Of a DNA stretch of 31,709 nucleotides, positions 23,254 through 30,563 are shown piece by piece. The notes beneath the pieces are model-generated. The model saw only the letters and a program-made list of their open reading frames with translations, was not told the origin of the DNA and did not search any database. The stretch lies in the IMG/VR virus record IMGVR_UViG_3300020435_000129, positions 1 through 31,709 of that record; one strand, given 5' to 3'. The position numbers and the translations under genes were made by a program. The first letter of the stretch is position 1; every line of letters starts with the position of its first letter. The DNA is from a virus.

Positions 23254-25323
23254 TTATCCAAAAGCGGTTTCTATTCTGTTGCCCAGTACCACACGATAAA
23301 GCTGAACTGATTCACTTGCTGCCTTAGTAATACGTAACAGGGCTTCAAGCTTTTGTTTTGCTTCACAGAATGCGACCAAAGTGCGACTATGTATACAGTC
23401 GTCAGCGTAGGAAATCTCAACGCCATTTGGAATGGTTATCGACAAATCCTTATAGGTATTTAGGTACTCACCAAGCATAATTTGATGACTACGAAGCGCA
23501 CGAGTAAGGATGTCTGCAAACTTTTCTTTTACGTAAACCACGTCAAGGCTACCCTCGATAAGTTTAAGGAACTTTTCGTAGGTTTCTGCTTGTGAACGGA
23601 TCACACGTTTGGCCGAAATAGTAGCATAACGAGTATCACCTAGTATATAGGCAAGTTCTAACATTGTCTTACCGACTATCGAATCGTTCTTGCTGTTTAA
23701 TACAGTAGACTTGATCTCTTCTCGCTTTTGCCATATAAAGTTCTTAGCTTCCAAGAATGTGGATTTGTCGACTATCTTAAACATGAAGCCGTCAGGGTGC
23801 TTAATTACTATGCCTTCAATCCAGCTATCTTCCCTATCAGAGAACTTACTCGTACTAGAATGCACAAGCGCAGTCAGAAGATGATTCTTTACTTTTTGTT
23901 TTGCTTCTTTGATTTTATCACGGCACGGGTTTCTCGAGTCTTTGATTTTCTGCTTCAAAGAATTCCAAGTATCTTGATCAGTATCTTCAGGGCGTTTGCT
24001 GTTCAATTTAAAGTTCGCAACTTCGCTTACTGTCATGCCCGTCTCAGCATCTGTCTCGCCTAGAATCGCGTTATATTGCTCGATTGCAGTACTTATTTCA
24101 CTTTTCGCTAAGGACTCTTGTAAGAACTCCTGCGACATTTGCGGTACTTCACTAAACATAACTTTAGATGTTCGCTTTTCCTTTATCACAGTAGTACCGT
24201 CTCTACTAACCAAACATTCATGTTCGACGCTAGTGATGCCGTTTGAATCGTATATCTCCACTACTTTAGGCATTATATGCGGGTCGCCTTTTAACTGTCT
24301 TAATAACACAATATCATTCACAGCATCATCGTAACGGATTACGTTGGGTATCTCGTCGTAAAGTACTTCTACTTCTATCTCAAAGTCGCCCAGTAATGAT
24401 ACCTCGCTTTCGCAAGCTAGCAATGCGCGGTGGGCAAATATGCGATAATTGCTGCTGAAGTTCTCGGGATGATCATCAACAGCATAAACTTTATCCAGGT
24501 TCCCGAACACAGTATACATTTGGCCGTTTTCTACGCCAAATCGCAGGTTGCTGCCGTCTAGTTTCTCAGTCACAACACAGAGCTCCAAATCATTAATTGC
24601 TCTGTAAAACAACGTATCGTCTAAATCTTCTATATGAGTGATCCCGCGCTTCTTTTCAACTGGCGCGGCGTGTTCATTAATCAGTGAATGTTTATATTCA
24701 GGACTCAGTGTACTTTGTCGAATAATGCTACGGTATATACGTGGCGCGGATTCAAACATAGTAGTCACGACGCCCACTGCCTCGGATAACACCATATACG
24801 CGGTTGGTAGTAATGAACTACCGTAAAGCGAAAGTATTTCACCTAACAATAATTGCCAATAATCTTGTACCTGCGGGGTGGATGCGTGTTTGTACGGGTA
24901 ATTTGCTAACGAAAGCATAGTAATAAACGCACACTCGTCGCGTTGTGATAGAACCAGTTCTGGGTTAAGGTCGGGATCACCGAATCCTAGTTGGCCGTCG
25001 TGTGTTCGGATCACGTCTGAGTCTAATCCCGTCATTATAACGTACTTGAAAGCTCGGTTCGCTTCATTACTAAGAAAGTACGAGGACGATACATAACGTA
25101 GAGTTGAGAGGACAGAAGTCTCTGGCTGTGCTGATAATTGCACACATAGGTCCACCACATCTTTGACAGACACGTTGCTTGACGCAGCAACTTGGTTAAT
25201 CATCTGCAGGTTAGTAGTAACAGCCTGTTCTATAATCTCGCCAGCTTTGCGTGATATAGACGTATCACGTGGTTCTAAAACCTGCAAAAACTTACCGGCC
25301 AAGGCGTTTTTTTCTTTTTTCAT
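23254..25323 (-). CDS. Ligase-like covalent nucleotidyltransferase, 689 residues
   Basis: Motif I of DNA/RNA ligases and capping enzymes is EKLDGSNLRFG, with the nucleotide-accepting K254. GDFEIEVEV (312-320) fits motif III/IIIa, EGIVIK (503-508) fits motif IV, and FKIVDK (515-520) fits motif V. A 180-residue insert separates motifs III and IV, and a 235-residue N-terminal part and a helical C-terminal part (540-689) are unlike known ligases. It could join or repair nucleic acid, or be a virion-associated relative such as the KWDG-type proteins of T4-like phages. AAAGG lies nine bases before the start. Confidence 0.78.
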   Translation of the reverse strand: MKKEKNALAGKFLQVLEPRDTSISRKAGEIIEQAVTTNLQMINQVAASSNVSVKDVVDLCVQLSAQPETSVLSTLRYVSSSYFLSNEANRAFKYVIMTGLDSDVIRTHDGQLGFGDPDLNPELVLSQRDECAFITMLSLANYPYKHASTPQVQDYWQLLLGEILSLYGSSLLPTAYMVLSEAVGVVTTMFESAPRIYRSIIRQSTLSPEYKHSLINEHAAPVEKKRGITHIEDLDDTLFYRAINDLELCVVTEKLDGSNLRFGVENGQMYTVFGNLDKVYAVDDHPENFSSNYRIFAHRALLACESEVSLLGDFEIEVEVLYDEIPNVIRYDDAVNDIVLLRQLKGDPHIMPKVVEIYDSNGITSVEHECLVSRDGTTVIKEKRTSKVMFSEVPQMSQEFLQESLAKSEISTAIEQYNAILGETDAETGMTVSEVANFKLNSKRPEDTDQDTWNSLKQKIKDSRNPCRDKIKEAKQKVKNHLLTALVHSSTSKFSDREDSWIEGIVIKHPDGFMFKIVDKSTFLEAKNFIWQKREEIKSTVLNSKNDSIVGKTMLELAYILGDTRYATISAKRVIRSQAETYEKFLKLIEGSLDVVYVKEKFADILTRALRSHQIMLGEYLNTYKDLSITIPNGVEISYADDCIHSRTLVAFCEAKQKLEALLRITKAASESVQLYRVVLGNRIETAFG

Positions 25324-25456
25324 CGTGTAATGCCTTTACAAAAACGGTCTTCTCTGTGCTTTTTAGACTATTGTAGACAGCTTCCGCTTTCGGGTCTACC
25401 GTTTCCTTGTCGGCTGAGCCGTTCGGGTTAAGCCAAACTTTACTTTTTCTGGCCAT
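25292..25456 (-). CDS. Small basic protein overlapping both neighbours
   Basis: A 54-residue frame starts MARKSKVWLNPNGSADKETV and ends HDEKRKKRLGR. AAGGA lies eight bases before its ATG. It overlaps the 97-residue gene's end by 17 bases and the ligase-like gene's start by 32, and without it there would be a 116-base gap between tightly packed genes. It is lysine-rich, so nucleic-acid binding is possible. Existence is likely but not certain. Confidence 0.58.
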   Translation of the reverse strand: MARKSKVWLNPNGSADKETVDPKAEAVYNSLKSTEKTVFVKALHDEKRKKRLGR

Positions 25457-25733
25457 TTATCGATTCCTTTAACTGACGCTCAAACTTGTCAGTATTTTTC
25501 GCTTTTACTGCGTTACAGAATTTCCGTTCCACAACTACTGCAACTTCTTCACCGTAGTTAGCTTCTAGTGAATTGAAAAAATTCAGAGCGGCTTCGAGCA
25601 CCTTGATTCCGCGCTCAGTGTGCTCGTCAGACATATGATCTACAGGTATGTCTGCAAACTGCCCAAGAATATCTTGCAGCGATTTACGACTCTCCGGTAT
25701 CGAATCATAATTATCTAAATCAGATACTTTCAT
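25440..25733 (-). CDS. Hypothetical small protein after the helicase gene
   Basis: This 97-residue protein starts MKVSDLDNYDSIPESRKSLQ and ends RQLKESINGQKK. It is predicted to be helical, with an acidic front half and basic end. It lies 24 bases after the helicase gene and overlaps the small basic gene by 17 bases. It could be a helicase accessory protein by position, but no motif supports this. Confidence 0.6.
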   Translation of the reverse strand: MKVSDLDNYDSIPESRKSLQDILGQFADIPVDHMSDEHTERGIKVLEAALNFFNSLEANYGEEVAVVVERKFCNAVKAKNTDKFERQLKESINGQKK

Positions 25734-25757
25734 TATCCTGCCTGTTTTATCCTAGAG

Positions 25758-27158
25758 TTAATCACTTCTACGCAAACTATTCCTAACTTTAGAGAACGCG
25801 TCAACTGTACTAGACGCATCTTGCGTAGGTGCGGGCGGCTCTTTGCCCATTGTTCCTTTCTTATTTATAGAATCTAGAATAGAACTGGTTTGTGTCTCAA
25901 TACTTCCGCGTTCGCCTTCTTCGAGATCGTCCATCTGCATAGTAGCAGGATTGTATTTTAAATCAATACGCTTACCTACACCACTTGAAGAACGTGTCTT
26001 TAAAAGTTGTAACTGATAACGACCGTTCTCTTTCATAGTGTTAGTTACGTAAATTCCAAACACGTTATCAGCTGTGTTGATTTTAGATACGCCGCCTGCA
26101 ATGTGCTGGTGCCCAAAGTCAACAGCTTCGTGACTGTCACGGTTAAGCTGCGAGGCTGTATCCAATACAACATCTAATTCAGCAGCTAAGTCACGCAACT
26201 CTTCCGACACATATTTGTCTTTCGTGAATACATCACTTGCATTTACTTTGGTACGGTAAGGCGAACATAAGTCCAAGTAGTCAACGCACAGTTTGTTTAC
26301 TTTACGACCTGTCTGGATCTGATACTCTTTAACGTAAGCACGAATCTCAGCAGCAGTGGTTCCGGACGGAAAACGTTTTATCTGTAGTGAGCCGCCATAC
26401 TTTTTAGCAAACATAGCAATACGAGTCGAGGCGTCTTCACTATCCCTCATCACGTTTTGTGTGCTTAGGCCCGCAAACATAGCGTCTAGACGCAACGCAC
26501 ACAAGTCCTCTGACAGTTCCAGTGATATGTACATCGCATTTTCGCCACGCATGACAGACTTTCTTGCAGAGTTTTGTAGGAAAATACTCTTACCAGTCCC
26601 GGACTGCCCTGCATAAATGTTAAGTGAACCTACTTCAACGCCACCGAACAACGCGTGGTCTAAATCTCGGTATCCCGTAGACACAAGAGGTTTCTTCTCT
26701 TTCATGCGCTGCAAGCGCCCTAACGGGTCGTCGAAGTAATCAGTACCCAAGTCTTTGACGAGGCCTACTTGAACTGCTTCTTTAACTAGTTGCTCAACGC
26801 TACCGTATTCTTTCTTTTCAATCAGTCGCGGCGCATCAAGAACAGCTTTGATGATTTCCTTGTGTCGAGCAAACTTTTCGTAATTATCAAGGAACCATTC
26901 CTTGTGCTCATCTTGCAGGTCCTTTGTTACGTTGAATTGTTTGCCCACCACCGCTTTTAATTGATCCAAGTCAGGCAATGCACTGTATTCATCAGCATAT
27001 TTTACCATGAAATCGACAGTCTTTTTATTTGTCTCAGAGGCATAGTGATCAGGCTTAATCACATTACGACAGCGCACAAATAATTCAGGATCGCTTAAGA
27101 AAAATTGAATGAATAACTCCTCGACCTGCGGAGTATACTCTTGGATGTAATCAGACAT
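25758..27158 (-). CDS. 41: Replicative DNA helicase, DnaB/T4 gp41-like
   Basis: This 466-residue protein has the RecA-fold of DnaB-type helicases. Walker A is AGQSGTGKS (183-191), Walker B is KLCVDYLDL (D293), and the Q motif is TASQLNR (Q337). An N-terminal helical domain of about 150 residues precedes it, as in gp41. It would form a hexamer, unwind DNA 5'-3' at the replication fork and bind the primase encoded just upstream. The start overlaps the primase gene's end by 8 bases, with AAGGAT upstream of the ATG. Length is close to T4 gp41 (475). Confidence 0.93.
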   Translation of the reverse strand: MSDYIQEYTPQVEELFIQFFLSDPELFVRCRNVIKPDHYASETNKKTVDFMVKYADEYSALPDLDQLKAVVGKQFNVTKDLQDEHKEWFLDNYEKFARHKEIIKAVLDAPRLIEKKEYGSVEQLVKEAVQVGLVKDLGTDYFDDPLGRLQRMKEKKPLVSTGYRDLDHALFGGVEVGSLNIYAGQSGTGKSIFLQNSARKSVMRGENAMYISLELSEDLCALRLDAMFAGLSTQNVMRDSEDASTRIAMFAKKYGGSLQIKRFPSGTTAAEIRAYVKEYQIQTGRKVNKLCVDYLDLCSPYRTKVNASDVFTKDKYVSEELRDLAAELDVVLDTASQLNRDSHEAVDFGHQHIAGGVSKINTADNVFGIYVTNTMKENGRYQLQLLKTRSSSGVGKRIDLKYNPATMQMDDLEEGERGSIETQTSSILDSINKKGTMGKEPPAPTQDASSTVDAFSKVRNSLRRSD

Positions 27159-28359
27159 TCATATCCTTTTTTAGATTTATTGTTAGTGGATTAGTCTCTA
27201 CGCTAGCTAGTATACTTTGGATTGTATAAATCCTACCGTACTTAGCAGCAGCGGCTGCCGCGTCCTTAAATTTATGTTTCCATGGCGGAAACGATACTGA
27301 CCAGCCTTCCCTTATGGCTATGTCAATCAAGTCGTCGCCGTCTTTGTCGTTATCGGGCACAACAATTACAGGCATGCCTAAATTTTTGATCATGTATATC
27401 TGATCATCGTTAATGTTTCTTCCGCCACATGCCATGCCTTGCATAACATACGCGTCAATAACACCTTCATACAACACCGCAAACGTTCGTTTGTAGTTGT
27501 TATGGAATAAGTGGTAATTGAATATCGCATCGTCCGGCATCATTGAATGATACTTTTTGATCTTAGCAGCACGGTCGTTTACTGCACGCGCCGTATAACC
27601 GATCCGTTTACCGCCAAATTCAAACGGAAGTATTATACGATTGCCTGCTTCTTTAGTGACAGCGTAACTCCAACATATATCGTCAAACTCAAGTAAGTCA
27701 CGTTCATACATATAAAGCAAACACTCATTCACATCAGCAGGAATAGGATGTCCTAGTTCAGCTCTATCAAGGTAATAACTCATAGGTTTTGCATCGCCAG
27801 GATAACTATGCTCACGTGACCAGCGCTTTGTTATTTGCACGTAACGGGTACTAAACTCGTTGAACTCAGGCATAACATTATCTGTTATCCTAGTCCTAAG
27901 TATCTGACGTATTTGTTTCTCGTCTTTTATAAGACTTTGGGCAACTTCGTTGAGTTTGGGCTTCTTGTCTTTGAATAATTCAGCGAACGGAACTTCAGTT
28001 TCTTCGGGCTCCGGTTCAAGCATCAAATCAGAGATGACACCGCTATGTAGATCCTCGAATAGCCCGTACTTAATCTCATCTATGAGTTGCTTTTTAACGC
28101 CGAGTTGGCGCATAAATGACTTGAGCGGCTTGCTCATCTGTTTCTTGTGGTATTCGTATTTGAACTTAAAGCCGCAATTGAAGCATGACCCGCCGAAGCC
28201 TTTATGATCGACTTTCATACCGAAACGTTTCTTGGTGTCAGGCGAGTGTCCTTTAGTAACACACATCGGGCAATTTCTAGTCCTGAAACCCTTTCTTGAA
28301 ATTTTATGTGGCCCGAAATTCTCTAGTATAGTATCTAGTAACTTCTGATCCCAGCTCAT
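27151..28359 (-). CDS. 61: DNA primase, T4 gp61-like
   Basis: This 402-residue protein has an N-terminal zinc ribbon (C30, C33, C59, C62; NCPMCVTKG and CFNCGFKF). A Toprim catalytic domain follows: the acidic motif is YEGVIDAYV, and PDNDKDGDDL is the D-x-D-x-D element. It makes short RNA primers for lagging-strand DNA synthesis in complex with the gp41 helicase encoded next to it. Length is similar to T4 gp61 (342) with about 60 extra residues. A purine-rich AGAAGAA precedes the ATG. Confidence 0.92.
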   Translation of the reverse strand: MSWDQKLLDTILENFGPHKISRKGFRTRNCPMCVTKGHSPDTKKRFGMKVDHKGFGGSCFNCGFKFKYEYHKKQMSKPLKSFMRQLGVKKQLIDEIKYGLFEDLHSGVISDLMLEPEPEETEVPFAELFKDKKPKLNEVAQSLIKDEKQIRQILRTRITDNVMPEFNEFSTRYVQITKRWSREHSYPGDAKPMSYYLDRAELGHPIPADVNECLLYMYERDLLEFDDICWSYAVTKEAGNRIILPFEFGGKRIGYTARAVNDRAAKIKKYHSMMPDDAIFNYHLFHNNYKRTFAVLYEGVIDAYVMQGMACGGRNINDDQIYMIKNLGMPVIVVPDNDKDGDDLIDIAIREGWSVSFPPWKHKFKDAAAAAAKYGRIYTIQSILASVETNPLTINLKKDMNV

Positions 28360-28417
28360 ATTCTTCTTATTATTTTGGCTTTTGTGCGCAGTAGTATAAT
28401 GCCAGCCGCCAAAATAA

Positions 28418-29170
28418 TCAAGATCGCCAAGTCAGTTTGTCGAAAGTTCCTAAGTTGTCCAAATCACCTTTGAGGATGAACTTCACCCAGTAAAGATTAC
28501 CCACTACGTTAAAGGCATGGGTGCCGGTAAACTTATCCATCTGTATCTCGTTTACAGGCAAATCTTGTACAGTAACAGGAAACCAAGAATTATTATCCGG
28601 CGGCGGATCTAGTTCCAGAGTACCGTATATCTCTAGCGTTCCGCTAAAGTTATCTGCTTGGATAGACATCGTGTGTAGGCTGTTTCTGTGGTTTCTTAGA
28701 GCGTTACATGGTATAGCTGAACTACTATACACCGTTACACCGTCTTTTAACGTAGGAAGCCATTTTTCAAACGGTTTTATCTCTTCTCTACTAGGGCGCG
28801 GTGTGCTATCTGCGTGGCCTGTTACCTCTACTTCGAAACGAATCTCGCCGTTCAAGTCCCGGTAAAGAGGTTGGCGCGGGTTATGTTCGTAATTGTTGGT
28901 GTCGAACATTTCCATAGACTCAAGAACCATCTCGTAATAGCCAGGCTCAACCTCTAGTAGCTCACCTTCGAGTACATTTAACGAAAACTGATCATCGTCA
29001 GTTTGTATTAATCTTTTTTCAAATACTTTATCGCCATTCATGCGATCCACGATCTTTGCCATAACCACAAGGCCGCTCACATTCTGGCGTTTCATGTCAC
29101 GGTTACGGACTCTAAAATAATGAGTATTGTCAACACCGCGGTGGAGGGTGATGGTATCATTGTCATTCAT
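28418..29170 (-). CDS. Probable baseplate or tail structural protein
   Basis: This 250-residue protein starts at ATG 29170 (MNDNDTITLHRGVDNTHYF), with GAGG nine bases upstream; the longer in-frame reading begins in the promoter gap. The N-terminal 120 residues (TLHRGVDNTHYFRVRNRDM, later EPGYYEMVLESMEM and IRFEVEVTG) resemble the immunoglobulin-like N-terminal domain of baseplate upper (BppU-like) proteins. The C-terminal half has beta strands (TLEIYGTLEL, NLYWVKFILKG). The position before the replication genes is unusual for a structural gene. Identity is tentative. Confidence 0.55.
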   Translation of the reverse strand: MNDNDTITLHRGVDNTHYFRVRNRDMKRQNVSGLVVMAKIVDRMNGDKVFEKRLIQTDDDQFSLNVLEGELLEVEPGYYEMVLESMEMFDTNNYEHNPRQPLYRDLNGEIRFEVEVTGHADSTPRPSREEIKPFEKWLPTLKDGVTVYSSSAIPCNALRNHRNSLHTMSIQADNFSGTLEIYGTLELDPPPDNNSWFPVTVQDLPVNEIQMDKFTGTHAFNVVGNLYWVKFILKGDLDNLGTFDKLTWRS

Positions 29171-29216
29171 GCTATAAGTCCTCGGTATTCCCACGAAAAC
29201 GGTACTTTCATGGTTA

Positions 29217-29224
29217 CATAAATA
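29217..29224 (+). promoter_or_regulatory. Late-promoter-like element CATAAATA for the plus-strand gene
   Basis: CATAAATA, one base from the T4 late core TATAAATA, lies on the plus strand 55 bases before the ATG at 29280. It is in the 109-base gap shared by two divergent genes. Confidence 0.4.
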
Positions 29225-29261
29225 TATGGTGTACAACACAACAAATATGCCTTTTTAAAGA

Positions 29262-29268
29262 TATTTAG
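29262..29268 (-). promoter_or_regulatory. Late-promoter-like element CTAAATA for the minus-strand virion gene
   Basis: CTAAATA on the minus strand lies 91 bases before the ATG at 29170, further than in other copies, and just before the plus-strand gene's start codon. It could give the leftward transcript of the structural and replication genes. Confidence 0.3.
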
Positions 29269-29279
29269 CAGGTAGCAAA

Positions 29280-29651
29280 ATGACCCAAGACGAACTAACT
29301 AAAAAATTTCCTTTTCTAACTGGCTTGAAAATAGGAGATGACGAATATTTAGGAATTATTGAAAATGTAGCGAGTAAGGCCGTTACCTTCTATGATTTCG
29401 AAGCACTTACGGACCACGATGAAAAAGTGTTATTCCTTAAACTCGGTTCAAACTGGTGGTGGGAAACAAATAGATCAATCCCGATTGGTGTGTATTTATT
29501 TGAAGAGATGAAAGCGTTTTCACATACTGTACGAACGTACAGGGAAAAAGACGTAGAAGTCTTGTTTGGACCCTACGTCAGTTTAGACGAGATGTGTCAA
29601 AAGAAATTCGGCAAGAAGCGCGTTGTTAAGCTGGTAACTAATATGGGCTAG
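29280..29651 (+). CDS. Hypothetical protein, the only plus-strand gene
   Basis: This 123-residue protein starts MTQDELTKKFPFLTGLKIGD and has an aromatic LGSNWWWETNRSIP in the centre, followed by FGPYVSLDEMC near the end. It is unlike any family I recognise. AGCAGGT precedes the ATG. Its base composition and codon use look like the neighbours, so it is not obviously foreign. It is convergent with the hydrolase gene: its TAG (29649-29651) overlaps the other gene's TAG (29648-29650) in a shared CTAG. Being alone on this strand, it may be expressed at another time. Confidence 0.66.
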   Translation: MTQDELTKKFPFLTGLKIGDDEYLGIIENVASKAVTFYDFEALTDHDEKVLFLKLGSNWWWETNRSIPIGVYLFEEMKAFSHTVRTYREKDVEVLFGPYVSLDEMCQKKFGKKRVVKLVTNMG

Positions 29652-30229
29652 ATAGCCTTTAGTGCTTGTTTAACAATCGACATCCTTTTAACAAATAACT
29701 TGAGTGACAATGGATCGGCCAATGCAAGTTTATGATGAAGTGTAACCTTTTCATTCATATAATCATATGCAAACTTGCGGCCCGACTTCAAATGAATCGT
29801 CATTATATTATCGGCAGCATCGCACACTTTGACGGTCTGTGATACTCGGGTACCAGCAGCATAGTGATTGGCCTCAAGTATTTTCCTAAACTTGCGGTTG
29901 CCTGAAGACTTGGTTATCTCTGTATAAGTGTAATACAGATGATACGCAAACTCAGTACCGAATTCATTAATTACCGTAACAAGCTCTACGTCTTCGTCTT
30001 CCACGACATCGTGCATTACAGCTACACGGATTGCCATCACCTTTTCATCGTGCGTCAAGCCCGTTTCCAGGACGTTTAACGCTACGTTAATGGGGTGGAT
30101 AATATATAGATCGTTTGTCCCGATTCTTTTGCGATCAATGTGCGCGTTATAAGCAAAATCGAAATACTCTTGAAATCCGGGATCGAGTTCAAGCAGCGGG
30201 GCAATCAATGCCTGATAGCGTTCTTTCAC
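29648..30229 (-). CDS. HD-domain hydrolase, SpoT/MESH1-like (p)ppGpp hydrolase candidate
   Basis: This 193-residue protein has the metal-binding HD layout of alarmone hydrolases: H45 (YIIHPINVA), H73-D74 with E77-D78 (MHDVVEDED) and a late D137/D140-N141 (KVCDAADNIM). MESH1 and the hydrolase half of SpoT have the same order, H...HD...ED...D, and remove the 3' diphosphate of (p)ppGpp. Length is that of single-domain MESH1 proteins, with no synthetase domain. It starts at GTG 30229 with AAGGA nine bases upstream and overlaps the gene before by 41 bases. A phage version could undo host stringent-response or toxic alarmone defence; this is inferred. Confidence 0.8.
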   Translation of the reverse strand: MKERYQALIAPLLELDPGFQEYFDFAYNAHIDRKRIGTNDLYIIHPINVALNVLETGLTHDEKVMAIRVAVMHDVVEDEDVELVTVINEFGTEFAYHLYYTYTEITKSSGNRKFRKILEANHYAAGTRVSQTVKVCDAADNIMTIHLKSGRKFAYDYMNEKVTLHHKLALADPLSLKLFVKRMSIVKQALKAI

Positions 30230-30476
30230 GTATTGTTTCCTTTTTGTTATTGTCTATGTTTATGGCCATATCTGTATTGAGGAAATCATCAAGTTCATAA
30301 AACTCAACACGAAAGCCTTTTGGTAAGGTAACGCCCGGTTCATACTTTTCATCGCACAACTCTTCACCATATATCACCAGTAACTCTTCAGTCAGCATAC
30401 AATGCGTACTTAGGTTCACTGTCCTGATATAGTATCGAGTTTTTGCACAACTCTTAAGTTGAAAGCTTGTGTACAT
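30189..30476 (-). CDS. Hypothetical small protein
   Basis: This 95-residue protein starts MYTSFQLKSCAKTRYYIRTV and has strands and turns such as LLVIYGEELCDEKYEPGVTL and PKGFRVEFYELDDFL. No motif is recognised. It has GGGAGA six bases before the ATG, and its end overlaps the hydrolase gene's start by 41 bases, which means translation of the two is linked. An ATAAATA element lies upstream. Confidence 0.62.
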   Translation of the reverse strand: MYTSFQLKSCAKTRYYIRTVNLSTHCMLTEELLVIYGEELCDEKYEPGVTLPKGFRVEFYELDDFLNTDMAINIDNNKKETIRERTLSGIDCPAA

Positions 30477-30497
30477 GTGTCTCCCTGTATTTTTATG

Positions 30498-30504
30498 TAT
30501 TTAT
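30498..30504 (-). promoter_or_regulatory. Late-promoter-like element (A)ATAAATA
   Basis: AATAAATA (30498-30505) on the minus strand differs from the T4 late core by one base and lies 21 bases before the ATG at 30476, just after the terminator hairpin of the DUF2828 gene. Confidence 0.42.
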
Positions 30505-30514
30505 TCGCAATGCG

Positions 30515-30541
30515 AAAGAAGGGACCAAAAGCCCCTTCTTT
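30515..30541 (-). terminator. Hairpin terminator after the DUF2828 gene
   Basis: AAAGAAGGG (30515-30523) and CCCTTCTTT (30533-30541) form a 9-bp stem with a 9-base loop. On the minus strand the arm ends TTCTTT, a short T run, so it is a moderate intrinsic terminator. It lies 22 bases after the stop of the gene ending at 30564. Confidence 0.72.
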
Positions 30542-30563
30542 AAATACTAGGGCGCACTACGCC

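Noticed and set aside
28360-28417. Possible terminator between the structural gene and primase (TGGC...GCCA)
   Set aside because: The stem is only 4 bases with a very long loop and no T run. I do not support it as a terminator.
29171-29239. Longer N terminus (MLYTIYLCNHES) for the 250-residue structural protein
   Set aside because: It falls in the divergent promoter gap and has no ribosome site. ATG 29170 has GAGG at good spacing.
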